The notes below the pieces were generated by a model that was not told the origin of the DNA, did not search any database, and saw nothing but the letters and a program-made list of their open reading frames with translations. From Polytrichum commune (lineage: Eukaryota > Streptophyta > Polytrichopsida > Polytrichales > Polytrichaceae): a stretch of 64,000 nucleotides of DNA. The position numbers and the translations under genes are program-made. The stretch covers positions 25,854,001 to 25,918,000 of the forward strand of contig OX485809.1 of assembly GCA_950295325.1 (NCBI GenBank), given 5' to 3'. Below, one piece after another: positions 1-13,259 of the stretch. Position 1 is the stretch's first letter. The number at the start of each line of letters is the position of its first letter.

Positions 1-824
1 CGCGATGACTTTGTAAGCGGGTCGGTCGAATTTGGTCACTTTTCTTAATTAGACACTTAATATTACATGACTGGTATTATAGTGTAGATCTTCTAAACCA
101 ATGATCAAGAAAATCATGTGTTACAAACACATCTTGGTGTTCAAAGTTTGTTGGTATTATACTTGTGAACATGGACTACCATGATTGGCATCATCTAGTT
201 ATTGTCACATAACGGACTCGCAGTTTTTCAAAATAAAGGTGTATCAAACGGCTCTAGAAACTTTTTCTAGTACGTGACGAGTCTTCTGGATATACATATG
301 ATGTGACTTCCATTCCATTTTGCCCTCACCAAGCCTAACAAATGGAACTGGGTAAGGACTCATTTGGTACGCATTAGGTGTGGAGATGCTCTCAAAAACC
401 CCTTCTCAGAAGGAAAAAAATATAGCAAAAGAAAATTATCGCATACTACCCTTCCTTCATTCAACAAAAATATAGATTAGAGGTTACTTTTTGAGAAATA
501 ACCCAACATCATAATTACTTTCAAAGACCCCTATTTAGTGTAATAACATCTAGAGTGAATCAACCACAAACCTAATAAGGAAGGAGTCAAGGACTAAGGA
601 TACAACTATACTACTGTAAGGGTAGGTCTTCAACATGGATCCAACAATTCCCTCCCGCCCACAAACAGTCAGCTTTCCGCACTTAATGTTGATATAAAGT
701 AGCAAGTTCTTAATCAATTACACAAACACACACACACAACCGTAAAAATTATTATTATAGAATGATTTTAAAATAGTAATCTGACATAATAATCACCTAT
801 GCTAGTAGTAATCTAAGTACTCAC

Positions 825-3800
825 CCAGACGACGTAACTCTGTCTGAGCTTCCGCGACCTGTTCGGCATTCAGAGTTGCAGTCCACCTCCGAATAATTCG
901 CTGCATGAAAATCAATGTTACATCAGAAGTTGGATTTTGAGTACCCATTTGAGTGAGTGTAACAAGCAAAGTTCATGTGATTGGTGCTCAAGTAATATCT
1001 TCCTGCCAAAATTCAATATTCCTGTACACTTGCAATTGAATCTGAGTCCAAAGTGTTTGGATTTCCTTGGAAGAACCAGGCTTCCAACTTCCAAGTCTAA
1101 GGGTCTTGGTGATTGACCTCCTTGTAAAGTTGAATAGGATATATATTAGTTGAGGGTATGAAGTGTTACATAATTCTAGGTGTGATCTAGGTAAAATTTT
1201 CTAATACATAAATTATCATCATATTCTAAGTATATTGGACTATGATCATTTATGAATGTGACGATGTGTTGAGTGAAACTCAATTATATCTTTTTCGTTG
1301 CATAAATTGGCATGTGTTTTGGATTCATTAGAAAGTGTCCCCGCCCCACAATGGGCTACGCTTCTAGCTAGCTACCTAATGCCACGTTTAATTTGGTATA
1401 CAATTCACTAAACTAAACTAAACGTTTGAATTAGTGTGCCATTAAATTGGTGTGTTATGTTAGCTAGAATGGTCTTTGTGATTTATCATCATGTAATACC
1501 AAATGTCATATGCCACCCTCTCTCTAGTTGTCATCCAATTATTACAAGACAAGTGATTTGAGTTGATAATATATAGTGTGGGCCACACTAAATCTAAATT
1601 TTTAGTGTAGTTACACACTAGAGGCTTGAAGAAATCTTACCGCAGACCCAGGTCCCATCCCGTGATACATCTGAAATTATTCACATGAATATAGTAGTCA
1701 GTTTTGATCAAACAAAGCATCATGACACATCGGAAGTAAGATTTTGAACCATAATATGTGCATAGTGGTATGTGTAGTTTGGTTGCCTTCCCAAATAGGA
1801 TGCCTCTTTACCAATTTACCCTAGGTTAAAATCGCATTACAAATACTTATAACTTTTTCTATTCATTTGTATAAGAAACACAATATAACCAGAATTATTG
1901 CGTTAAACTATTAAATATTGTAGTAATAAATATTTATAAATGATGTGGAGTGTTGATATATTAGTGTGGGGCAACCTAGTTCTACATATCAATGTGCACT
2001 AAATAGGGTCCTCATTGTGACTAACACTTTAAATTTCTCCAACATTTTATAAACATATATAACTTTATTATACCGCAATAATAACTATAATATTGGATCA
2101 AATTAATGAGAAAACTACAATAGGTAAGAAGACACACTCCTATATCTTCACATGTTAAAAAGTGAATTGACTTTATCTCAATAAATTAAAACCGCAATTC
2201 AACATAGCAAATCATAATTCTATTCAAAAGGTTACACTAATGATCCTATTTGGTGTAGTTAGTTTCAGCTATCATATTGTTTGAACCTCCCAGTTGTGAC
2301 AACGTATCACTTGACACACATGTCTTTCTTGTACATGTCAAATTAAGTTTTGACAGTTAGTCTCTTGAATGATATCAATGGAATGAGAAGTCGTTACCAA
2401 ACTTCTCACAAAGTCAAGGCTTTGCAACCGAAATTCCTAAGACCGAGGTCCAAAACTAATTACACAACTTGAGAGTAAATGGCAAGGGTAAAATTGCTGT
2501 GAACCCTGTTTTTCCTGGAGGACTTTTTATATTAGTAGAGCTGAAAAAATACTGGACTTAGCATCACAAATTCAGAATTAATCTTAAGGGGACCCATCAT
2601 CACAAGACTCAATGTGGTGCCTGGCTTCAGAGTACGTACTTGATTAGATTTTTATGATATATTCACATTTTGACATAATAATTGAAAGATACATAGTTGA
2701 AAATCATTAGATCACTTTTGAATAAATACAGACACTAAGATTTCATGGTTATATAATTGCATAAAAGGGAAATAAGCTTGGTAACTTTGAACATGATCAA
2801 CTTCTCCTACAGTCAAATGAAATGATGTTGTGAACTGTCTGTGTGTTGAAATTTGCAATCTGGTCAGTTGATCTTGTGATAACTCTCTCAGACAATTGGG
2901 AGAACTACACTAAATATTATGATATTATCTAGTGTCATATGGTTTTTAATGTCACTAGGGTAACTTCCGGGATGACACTTATTATGAATAAGTGACCAAA
3001 TATTGTCATGGATGATGGACGAGTTCATCCATTGGCCAAAACCCCTACCTTCTCTTGTCAACAAGTTGGTGTGAAACATAGTCATAGATGACTGAAATTT
3101 GGATGAAATATCACTTGGTAAGTGACAGTACTTGCAACACTAGAATTCTATAATCCCCCAAAAAATTTACATGGAATGACAAATAATGTTAGGTTAACAT
3201 TTAGTGTTGGTGACACTATACCGCAGTTTACAATTAGTATTGAGCAAGACAATTAGAATTGGTGACACTAAATATCACAATTAGTGTAGTCTTTGATAAA
3301 GAGTGAATTTCAATGAAGTGGTGAGCATGACTTGTTTGGACAGAAATTTCCCAGAGAAATCATAATACCTGCGTATAGTTATTGAAGTCCATCTTTAGGA
3401 ATTCAAACACTTGAGATCCGAAGATGTACTCTTTGCAAATCTACCAGACAGTGTGGGGAGTCACCCTGTGTGTGAAGGTCTCTGGAGCAACATGCACCAT
3501 AGTTAGTTAAATTTGGACTTACTGGGAAAGGGCTGGGAATACAAAACAGCAAACAACAACAAATCAGAACCGTGACAGTTTACAAGAGCACGCAAACTTA
3601 GAAGTTCTAAGAAGTTCTTAGATTCACTTAAATCTCAATTCATCTCCTGTTCAGTAAAGAGGAGAATATCATTTTCATAACTTCTCCTCTTATTGAAATC
3701 ACAAATTATGAACAAATGGCAGCATGAAAGAGTCATGCTACCTTAAGCTTTGGGTGGGCAGAATGAGATCTCTTCTCACGCAGGCGATCGATGTTACTGA

Positions 3801-3839
3801 CAGCAGTTTGATTCCGGATCTGGACTCTGAATGTTTTAC
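825..3839 (-). CDS. Partial unidentified host gene, four in-phase exons
   Basis: Four short exons on the minus strand fit together in one reading frame. Exon 3839-3742 follows an acceptor ending CTGCAG and stops before GTAGCA; it reads KTFRVQIRNQTAVSNIDRLR and onward to PKLK. Exon 3440-3369 (24 codons) begins ICKEYIFGSQVFEFLK and ends before GTATTA. Exon 1670-1641 is only 30 nt (MYHGMGPGSA) between AG and GTAAG. Exon 900-825 reads RIIRRWTATLNAEQVAEAQ, ending one base into a codon before GTGAGT. The internal junctions I could check are all phase 0, which is unlikely by chance. Neither end of the gene is seen; a possible 21-nt exon near 4026-4046 could precede it. I do not recognise the protein. 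It has no membrane segment or known motif that I can see. It could also be a captured or decayed gene. Confidence 0.5.
1671..3368 (-). other. Intron-like AT-rich sequence
   Basis: This stretch lies between two candidate exons of the minus-strand gene. It is AT-rich, has no long open frame, and I see no repeat or RNA gene in it. The 65-codon open frame at 2888-3085 shows no coding character. Confidence 0.35.
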
Positions 3840-5419
3840 CTGCAGCAAAAATCTATCATGTGAGAAATCAATCCTTCATTACAACCAAACAAACACTAGT
3901 TACAAGTAGTTCAATTACGTTTCTATGCATACATATTCAAAGCAGATCACACATCTATCACCATCTTCACTACTGGTAGTTACTACTGATTTCATACAAG
4001 CAGCTAGCGAAGCATACCGCAGTCTAAGCGACACTGATCTGATGTGTAAGAATAAAAGTTGAGGACAAACAAGAAAGTGAAGCATTTTCAAGATAACCGA
4101 AGATGTCTAATACAATCTTATAGGCTGGTGCAAAGATGAAAAACTTCTAGACCTATAAATTCTACTGCTGATGCATGAACACCTGTTAGCAGAAGTGATT
4201 GGGGACGACGAAACAATGATCATTCAAGTACACTGCTCCACAGTGCTCGTCTTGATGATCATCGAAATATACTTATACACAGTGCTCGGCAATGTATATA
4301 TACCTTCTTGATGCACCAAATAAAATATTGAAAGTCCAATGTATGATGTGCTTGATCTGGAATGTTAACTGCAGGACGACATGCAAATTTTGCAGTGCCA
4401 CCGAATGGGGAGTCCCCAAGCAAGCCTTACACACCGAATATCGGCTGTGATTCTTCCTGTGTCGAACTGGAGGTCATAGTTTAGTCGGGATTACTAGTGG
4501 TATTTTTTGGTGGGCCGACATGACCTTCGGGGGGTGTCGGCTCAAGTATTAATTCTTACAAATTTCCATGTTTTTGTCCTTCATGAACATGTTTGCCTGA
4601 AATTTGAACTCCATGAATCGTGATCACTTTTCCTGAAATCAGGATGTTGGCGGGACCTGGTTCCCGACTAGTAATACATCGGCGAAACTTGGAATTTGAA
4701 CGACAGTCTTGTAGCAATCAGTTATATAGTAGAGTGGCCAATGCATGTCAATCGATTTGTAATTGTCTCCATACAGATCTGGATGGCGCCCGCAAATCAC
4801 ACAATTCAATTTTGAAATTCCAGTAAGGAATGAATTTGGTTGTGGCAAAAGGCAAATTCACTACTACACGTGCGATATTCAGTTCAAGTCTTCAAGAAAT
4901 TTGGTTTCACATTTAAGTATTTAGAAATTCAACTGGAAGATGTTGCAGGGTGAGTACATTGATTTCACATGTGGAAATACTGATTGGGTCCCAGGAACGC
5001 GCAATTTTGCAAGACTCCATGGCTTCTGGTAGGGAGAATTTCAAGTGTACCAAGATGGATTTGGACTGGCAGCAGGCTGACCCCTGCCCAAGTTTTAAAT
5101 TTGACATGAAATTAGTCGATGAAGACTTCATGGAGTAGTTGGTGATGACGCCAATAAATCTTCGTTATTTATTTAGTTCTAAAGAGGCAAATAAGCTTTA
5201 AAAAAGCCACATGTCTGTCTGATTTGAGCAACACGTAGTCAGTCAAAGAATATTGCAGCTTGTCCACGTAAGCCAGGTCATTATCTAATCTCCAAATCAA
5301 GCCCTAACCTTGCACTTCACCGCAGGTTGAGCCACTTCGATTCTGCTCGAAGTCTATACCATATGACCCATTCAACCTGATCTGATCAAATATGGCAATG
5401 AATTAGCACTAGTTGGATA
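3840..5419. other. No gene seen
   Basis: AT-rich sequence with short open frames only. Overlapping frames on both strands at 4620-5140 look accidental. A candidate 21-nt microexon of the upstream minus-strand gene may lie near 4026-4046, but this is weak. Confidence 0.3.
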
Positions 5420-5930
5420 ATGGTATACACATTCAAATGGCTGAAGCTCTCATCCAGTGGCATCCGCCACAATCCTCGTGCAACTCGCGTCGACCTTTCA
5501 CTTCCCCACCTCCAAACCTGGATGCCCCTACTTTCTGTGAATGACTTCAACAACAACTTTGCCACTATGTTTGATTCAGAGCTTGATGGTTTAAAAAAAA
5601 AAATTAGGCGCCTCCACTATCATGTGTATCATGCATATCCATGTACTCTGAGACTCCAGACGTGTCTGTATGGAGAATTAGTGACACCGTAGACCGATGC
5701 TCCAACACTTAGCACTATCGACTGTGTCTATCGCACATAGCACTCACTTCACGTTGGATTGAGCAGGCCTTGACCAATGTGAATACGACAAAATTTAAAT
5801 GTAATTATTTTGTACCGAAAACAGACAACGGTCTACGTGGTTTGCGGGTTGCAAGGAGAATGACAGCAAAGTATCCAGCTTTCGGTGAAGAGAAACAAAC
5901 TTTGATCATTCCCAAATGGGTATCTTGAGC
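5420..5930 (+). pseudogene. Decayed unidentified coding sequence
   Basis: An open frame of 90 codons at 5420-5692 starts MVYTFKWLKLSSSG and contains MFDSELDGLKKKIRRLHYHV. About 80 nt later a second frame near 5776-5930 reads KCNYFVPKTDNGLRGLRVAR before a stop. Both have protein-like composition and no intron signals. I read them as pieces of one old coding sequence interrupted by stops and shifts. I do not recognise a family. It could belong to a retroelement or a decayed host gene. Confidence 0.3.
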
Positions 5931-6183
5931 CTGAGATTATGCCTGGACTCAAGCTCTGCAGACACTAAAACTCGAGCTTCAAATTGCTTTCAGTGGACAT
6001 GAAACCGTCTTTTGTCAATGACAGTCGAGTGCATCTGATTGGTTGTGGAAGTATAACGTTTGAAGCTTCCTTGCAGCACCATGGACGAGGCACGGTGCTT
6101 ATTAAGTGAGAAACAATAAACCAAATCATTAACAGGGTCTCGATAAATTTGTCTACGATGGTTATATCTATATGTAATGTAAC

Positions 6184-6400
6184 TTTAAATTGCAGACAAA
6201 TTCACAGCACACATCCACGCGGATCTTTAGGAGTTTGCAGTGCTCATTCAGTGAGAAAGAAAAAAACAAAATCGATTCCAGAGGTACTAACAATTTGTCT
6301 GCCGGTTCATATAATTAGACTTTTAATTGCAGACAAATGCTCAGCACATGTATACATAACCAGACTTTTAATTGCAGACAAATATTCAGCATGCATGTAT
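6184..6400 (+). repeat. Three copies of a short direct repeat
   Basis: The motif TTTTAATTGCAGACAAAT occurs at 6321 and 6366 (period 45) with a slightly changed copy at 6184. The copies continue with TCAGCA and a CATGTA-like tail. The open frames across it are translations of the repeat. Confidence 0.5.
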
Positions 6401-6429
6401 TATCTTCAGGAGTTCAAGTCACCACTTGT

Positions 6430-7854
6430 AGTAAATTCACATGGATAGACGTATTCCAGTTTCACACGATATTTGTCAACAGACAAATTGAATTTGAGCA
6501 GTTTGGAGTGAATTTAAAGATTGAATGCATTTTTCGTCAAAAACACTTGACAACTGTCTGACTTAATTTAATATTTGAATCACAAATGGAAACATGGCTA
6601 AGATGTGCTAACTACAGAGCTTGCAGAAGTGAACATTCAGGTATGTGTGCCTAAAAGCAACACTAGCACTGACCAGCACGTTTCTCTATTTTGGTGGCCT
6701 TAAAACATTCGGAAAAAAACTCCATAACAGCTTGATAGCTCTGCAAATGTATGGAGTGCACATCACACAGTTCAAAAAACTGATAAAATATATGCCCCTT
6801 ATAAAAATCTGCAAAGTCATCTCAAGGTTTAGACCATTTATTGTCACCCAAATGGGGTCCATTCCCACATACATTTACATTGTGAACGTATCTAGACTAC
6901 AACCTTTGTGAACCTAGAACGTCTATAATCATTAGATGTGAGCAGCCTAGATTAAATGGGATCCATTCACAGTGGTAGTGTGCTAGGTTTTAGGACTAAA
7001 ACTAGGTAAACTGGAGAAAAGTTGATAATCGTCATGTTTAGACACATGTATCTTATATTGTGCCTTTCCTAAAAAATTAAAGGGCTAGCATATTTTTTCC
7101 TTTTTTCCCCTTCTTTTCCCCTAATAGAGGATACAATGTTTATATCTCTCACCAAAAAAATAAAAAATAAAAAATATTTTTAGTTGGGTTTCGTGCATAG
7201 ATTGAGGAGGAAAACTTAACCTAACTACATTGGCAATTGGTGGTAATCTAACTTTCAAGTGTGGTCTTCTAGTGATTGCCCAATTCATTGTTTGAATGAG
7301 CCAAATAAAGACTTGGGAAGCTTTCAAAGTCCCAATGACCAAATTGGTCAAATTTGCGTTGTCTTTCCATTGCGGACAATCTTGGAACATTGTTAGAATG
7401 TGAATGAGATTAGTGTTGTACATGTGTTCTATATGAAAACAAAGGAACATTATTGAAATATGAATGAAAATAGTGTTGTATATGTGTGAGGCCAAACCAC
7501 CCACCCTTAAGCGTCCTAGTTCGGGTGAGGGAATGGTTATCACATTCATGTTCGCATAGCTCCCTCTTACCAACTTCATAAAACTCCGTTTCAATTCCCA
7601 CCAATTCTTGCAAACCCATTTATTCTATAATAAGAATACAAGCATTGAAAAATGCTCTTCTCTGTTTATCCCTTTCCTCCTACCCTACTTCTCAACCCCA
7701 CAATCAAATCCCAACTAAGACTCATTCCCTTATGCCCTTCCTTATTTATGTGAAAATAAATTCCCCTTAGGCTCTAGGACCTTGGCCCTTGGCCATTGTC
7801 ATATCCGATCGAGTTCGCAACTGGGCCCATTAAGGGTCCATACCCGGCTCCCAA
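6430..7854. other. No convincing gene
   Basis: This stretch holds an open frame of 157 codons on the minus strand (7594-7121) that spans a short internal duplication with a TGTTGTA core near 7410 and 7470. Its first part has protein-like composition but I recognise no family. The rest is AT-rich without features. Confidence 0.25.
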
Positions 7855-8319
7855 CTCGGCCACCGTCTTCAAATCCAATAGCCGAAGCCCACAGTATTTA
7901 ATCCCAGCCGAGCCACAGTTTTTAATCCAACCACACCACAATCTTCAACCCAGCCAAGCCACGGTCTTCAACCCAGCCGAAACCACAGTATTTAATCCCA
8001 ACCAAATCCACAGTCTTCAATCCAGCCACGCCACAGTCTTCAACCCAGCCAAGCCAACAGTCTTTAATCCAGCCAAGCCACGGTCTTCAACCCAGCCGAA
8101 TCCACAGTCTTCAATCTAGCCGAGCCATAGTCTTCAATCCAGCCGAATCTACAGTCTTCAATCCAGCCAAGCCACGGTCTTCAACCCAGCCGAAACCACA
8201 GTATTTAATCCCAACCGAATCCACGGTCTTCAACCCAGCCGAAACCACAGTATTTAATCCCAACCGAATCCACAGTCTTCAATCCAGCCGAGCCATAGTC
8301 TTCAATCCAGCCAAGCCAC
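7855..8319 (+). repeat. Minisatellite array, left half
   Basis: Tandem units of about 23-25 bp read CACAGTCTTCAATCCAGCC with variants (CACGGTCTTCAACCCAGCC, CACAGTATTTAATCCCAGCC). Open frames here only translate the repeat. The array stops at 8319 and resumes at 25072 in the same direction, so it is one array split by an insertion. An intact unit near 8171-8219 has the same order of variants that rejoining the two sides would produce. Confidence 0.85.
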
Positions 8320-8320
8320 A

Positions 8321-8349
8321 AACACTATATTCGTTAATCGGAGACTTTT
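8321..8349 (+). repeat. Left terminal inverted repeat of the 16.75-kb element
   Basis: It begins AACACTATATTCGTTAAT and ends GAGACTTTT. It matches the minus strand of 25043-25071 at 27 of 29 positions. The following 8350-8728 is the left subterminal region, which holds no gene and no clear subterminal repeat array. Confidence 0.8.
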
Positions 8350-8728
8350 GAAAGTCTCAAAATTAAATATGCCCATAGTTTGGGATGCCAATATTGTGGG
8401 CATATAGAATATTGGGAACATCAAGAACATGATGATTTATAAATTCGCATGCGCAGAATATTATCATTACTAAAAATAGAAAGTCTCAATTACAATGAAA
8501 ACGTGTACTAGTCCATGTAAAAAATAACAATGGACTTTTAAAAACAAATTGTTTTTGTCATTTTAGAGTTTAGGGTGCCCATCCCAAAAGTAAGGGTCTT
8601 ATAAAGTTGGATGACACATCCCAAACATATGCCACAATGGAATGTGACAAGTCTACTAAGTCTATTAAAAACCAAGCTTGCTAAGCTCACATGCCTCTTG
8701 CCATTAACTCCCACCTAGTATGTTATGT

Positions 8729-11700
8729 TTACCCATCTCCATCTTCCGCTTCATATCCATTGTCCGAGTCATTTTCCGCAGCTGCAATACGTGCCAAATT
8801 GTCCTTGGTAAAATCTATATGTTTTTGGTTGATGGTCATTGATTCTGTTTTGGAACCTTTGCGCGGCTTCCAAGCACAAAGTATAGTATCCGTGTTTATC
8901 CAAACACGTTTGTACGCTGAGTCCATTGTCCACTTGAAATTCTTTTTGGTGTCCCAACCTAAATAAGTGCGAAGCACGTTCTGGTCTTTAGTGCTTGGAC
9001 GGCAATATTCCACCTCAATTTGACAAAAGTTGGGGCTAGTTCGAACAAAATTGGGTGAAGACAATGCTTTCACCAACCAAATTGGTTTGGGATGCTCCTC
9101 ATCCCCAGCTCGTACGAGCACCATATAACCTTCGTGGCAATCAACCCCAACACGAAACGACGGTGCCGGTCAATTGCGGGCAGGGCCAACGTAATGTTCA
9201 TCCATTGCGAACTCTTCACGAACGTCTCCATTGCTGAAAAACATGGTGTCGGACTCGACAACCGTCAAACAACTTTGTGGCCAAAACCCTTGTGTCAAAG
9301 TCGTACGGGTGTCGCCATCAACTGTCACTAGTGCCGAGCGAATGCGATCCCAATATGAAATCAATGGTTCATGAGTATCTCTAACACGTCTAGTGATGTC
9401 CTCCTCACACAACTCCTTCCAATATTCAATGAATCCGGATATGCCTTTGATGATCTCCGGTCCATTCCTCATGGGGTCGGGTTTACAAGGCTTTGGATCC
9501 CCATCCGGGAGCAAACATTTCTCATCATTGTCTTGACGCCATACTAGTATACCATCATCCGGGCCCCAATTAGGAGATGTGCACAAAAGCTTGAATTGCA
9601 TGGCCGGGAGACCATCATCCCTTATATAGAATCGGAATTGTTGTGCTTTGGTGTGTCCCACCAAACGGTCCCCTCCTTTCAACATGTATGGCTTGATGAA
9701 GGCCTTAAAATCTGGTACTTCCTCGATCATGTGCGGAATCACCGGCATATGGTCCAAATCCATATACGATTTCATAAGAAGTGGTATGGTTGGAAAATCT
9801 TCCTCATGCAACTTCATGCTCCACCGTCCGAAGGACACATCAATGTCGTCATGTGTGTGTCCCACCATCAAGAAAGATACAAACACCTCCTTGAAGATAC
9901 CTTTTGCCACAAGCAAAGACCAAAAACAAAATACGTATCGACATTTGTTGTCCTTTGCGCAATTATCAAGTTGAACGTGGAGAGTTGGAGGCAAAGGTTT
10001 TGCACAAATAGGCTCTCCGGATGCTTCCGGCAATGACGACATACAAACCTCCTTACCCGCAAGCACTGCCTCATAAAGGGGTGTCGTTCCACACCCATCA
10101 AACAATGCACGTGGAGACTGTATCGGCGGTTTCTCTAGATCGCGCAAGAGTTTTGCAAATGAACCCACCGTGTGGTTAGCATCGCCAGGGTAAAAATCCA
10201 AACCATAATGGGCATATTTTACGTCCTCATGGCCGTGGGCAATCATACCTATAAAAAACAAACGATGGGTTAATCTCCAAAAAAAATGAAGAGACCACTA
10301 AAGTAGAACATTTGGAAAAACCACCCAATAAAATAGGATTTAGGGTGAATATAGGTTTGTTATGCCATACAAACCTGTTACAGATACGGGTAACTTGAAA
10401 AGACCATCCGTGGCCTTTATTTTGCGAGCATAACAAGGGCATGCGGTCTTCGAGTGGTCCATTTTATCATGGATAATTGTTAGAACCTCTGTAGGCCTCA
10501 TTATGGACAGAACACGGTTCTTGTAGTAATCTTGACGGTGAGCCTCTTGGTTGTTGACATGTTCAATATATTTTGCCTGATGCCTGGTATGAGACTCAGT
10601 ACCTATGGGGTGGGCATCTCGAAGACCTTTGTATTTTTCACACGTCGTGCACCTCGCGAACTTGTCACTAGGTCTCTTCAAAATATATTCTGCAAATTGT
10701 TGGTTTTTAATGACACTCAACTTGGACAAAGAAATGGGTCCACAACCCGCTATGCGACCCACTTCATTGACATCCATTAATATGTTCTTCCATTTTGTGC
10801 CCGTGGGCAACACCATTTGAACAACTTTCTCCCCTGTCGACAATGTCCTCGTCTTGTGGGGCATTGCATCGGCCAATGGCACTATGATCGTGTAGAGTGT
10901 GGCGGAGGCTTAGAGTGTAGACTCCCTAGGTTTCTTTGTGCCCGCATTGCCATGAAATCGAGAGCGACGACCCAATGATGAATACTTTCTAAACCTATTA
11001 AAGTCAGCCTTGGAGACGACATGAATGGTATACCATGCGGTACAACACACTTCCACATTCTCGAGGGTCACCACCTTATGGCCATGCGCATCAAGGTGCA
11101 AATTTCTATGGACCTCGAGTTTCTTTGCTGACCTCATACGAAAATCCGCGAGCCACATCTCCTGACGCAAAGACTTAATTTTTTCGCGGGGAAAAAATTG
11201 GCAACATCTTTTTGCACAACAGTCCTTGGCGGACACGAGACGGATAGAATCGTCTCCTATTATGCGATCCCGTCGACGCTCTTTATCATCAGGAGGCGCG
11301 CGGCTAGAATCATATCTACGGAGGCCTTTGCGAGGACGAGTGTTGGAAACCAAGGTTGATTGAATTTGCTCATGCCGTCGCCCATGATCCCACAAGCTTA
11401 CTTCTTCATGGAGAACCCGACGAAGGGGCCATCGGTGCAATGAAAACCTCCAAGTCACAGGGACCTCAAGCGGAAGCAAAGAATTCAAGATGCACACCCC
11501 AACATCATGGAGACCAAGGGGATTGGCATCAACACATTCACGGGGATCGGAGTTTCTACATATGTCATTTGCCACCGGGACACCTAGATCATTAAGTAGA
11601 ACCACATCAAGGCCCACCCATTTCTCCCTACCATATCCTGCACACAAAAGAATGTCATCGTCGTCCACACCGAAATGTAGAGAACTGTCGTGCACTTGAA

Positions 11701-11851
11701 AAGAATCATGAGAGGATGTACGCAATGACACACCCTCCACGTTTGTGTCGTCAAAACTACCCGCGGATGAGGATGAAATTTCACATTCACGAACGGAGGA
11801 CGACATGTCTGTTGACAACTCCAGAGAACTACCATCCACATGCATCGCCAT
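8729..11851 (-). pseudogene. DUF7869-type, DDE-like candidate transposase, two in-frame stops
   Basis: Start chosen at the ATG at 11851, just inside an acceptor-like TTTTTGTAG. Order along the protein: acidic/serine-rich N-terminus; a Cys-rich segment (DCCAKRCCQFFPREKI); a conserved block VVTLENVEVCCTAWYTIHV; then VVQMVLPTGTKWK. The core has IIHDKMDHSK, LDNCAKDNKCRYVFCFWSLL and GHTHDDIDVSFGRWS, which I read as three acidic positions of an RNase H-like DDE nuclease; this is inference. One intron, 10374-10249, has GT-AG ends and keeps frame. A TAA at 10912-10910 and a TGA at 9172-9170 interrupt a frame whose homology-like sequence continues beyond each, so this copy is probably dead. It is the nearest gene to the left end and diverges from the plus-strand genes. 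It is the best candidate for the element's own transposase. Confidence 0.7.
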
Positions 11852-12300
11852 CCCACCTACAAAAACCAGAGGCACCAGGAGACCCAAACGTAAACGAAAG
11901 AATGACAGCCAACATGGACGACATTCAACGTAGCATGTCAAATCAGTCAAGTTCTAAATACCAACGTCCGTTCGTATACGACTGCAATAGTGAATGTGCC
12001 TATGTGTGGAAGTCAATAACTTAGAAAGCCTTTCAAAGTGCTATCATATTGATCGCTGATGGAATTTACGAAAGTACGTTCGTTAATTACAGACCATCGA
12101 CCTGCATGAGCAGAACGTACAAGTTTTTTATACGAACGTACGTTCGTATAGCATAGGATGAATGAGTTTGGGTATAAAGGTTTATAAACGAGGAGTTTTT
12201 TATGGAAACCAGTACAGAACTCGCATGTTGTATTAACGACCAAAATTTGTAAACCACAACTATCCCGAATTTCGAAGAGTATATCGGGACAAAATAAATA
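11852..12300. other. Spacer with first palindrome copies
   Basis: The upstream side of the DUF7869-type gene. It contains an imperfect palindrome near 12064-12090 and a perfect 22-bp one at 12129-12150 whose outer bases are TAT/ATA rather than TTT/AAA. A promoter for the minus-strand gene presumably lies here, but I cannot point to one. Confidence 0.4.
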
Positions 12301-13259
12301 GCATGTTTACGAACGCACGTTCGTAAAACCACAGAAATCACTATCTGCAGGTGTACACCAGGAAATCATAGATGGCGTACTTACGAACGCACGTTCATAA
12401 ATGAACAACCATTATATTTATAATTGCACATACATAAAAGCGTAGATGCCACATTTACGAACGCACGTTCGTAAATGAACCACCATTCGCATTGCAAATG
12501 ATTGATATACATGTGTCACAACGTCGACTCTGGTATACTTTGGTAGTTACGAACGCACGTTCGTAAACCCACAACATTGCGTCCGATCCAACTGTGCTAC
12601 TGATGGGACCTCATACTTACGAACGCGCGTTCGTAAAACCACAGCAACCCCCATCTGAATGTATAAACTAGGAAATCATAGATGGCGTACTTACGAACAC
12701 ACGTTCGTAAATGAACAACCATTATATTTATAATTGCACATACATAAAAACGTAGATGCCACATTTACGAACGCACGTTCGTAAATGAACCACCATTCGC
12801 ATTGCAAATAATTGATATACATGTGTCACAACGTCGACTCTGGTATACTTTGGTAGTTACGAACGCACGTTCGTAAACCCACAACATTGCGTCTGATCCA
12901 ACTGTGCTACTGATGGGACCTCATACTTACGAACGCGCGTTCGTAAAACCACAGCAACCCCCATCTGAATGTATACACTAGGAAATCATAGATGGCGTAC
13001 TTACGAACGCACGTTCGTAAATGAACAACCATTATATTTATAATTGTACATACATAAAAGTGTAGATGCCACATTTACGAACGCACGTTCGTAAATGAAC
13101 CACCATTCGCATTGCAAATGATTGATATACATATGTCACAACGTCGACTCAGTTACTTTGGTAGTTACGAACGCACGTTCGTAAACCCACAACATTCCGT
13201 CCGATCCAACTGTGCTAGTGATGGGACCTCATACTTACGAACGCGCGTTCGTAAGTATC
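12301..13259. repeat. ~310-bp tandem repeat, three copies, four palindromes per unit
   Basis: The string GGAAATCATAGATGGCGTAC starts at 12361, 12671 and 12981, a period of 310. Each unit has four palindromes of the ACGAACG family at matching positions. Copies differ by few bases, so the expansion is fairly recent. A further palindrome at about 12306 precedes the first unit. The last palindrome, 13231-13258, is perfect over 28 bp, while its equivalents in the two earlier units are perfect over only 20. Confidence 0.85.

Noticed and set aside
7796-8119. 107-codon open frame over the minisatellite
   Set aside because: It is only a translation of the ~24-bp repeat; the same holds at 25067-25408.
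9170-10912. Programmed stop readthrough or recoding in the DUF7869-type gene
   Set aside because: Different stop codons with no shared context, and other genes of the elements also carry stops and frameshifts; ordinary decay is simpler.
12301-13259. Regularly spaced palindromes resembling a CRISPR array
   Set aside because: The repeats are perfect palindromes in a 310-bp tandem unit, spacing is irregular within the unit, the 'spacers' repeat too, and the DNA is eukaryotic.
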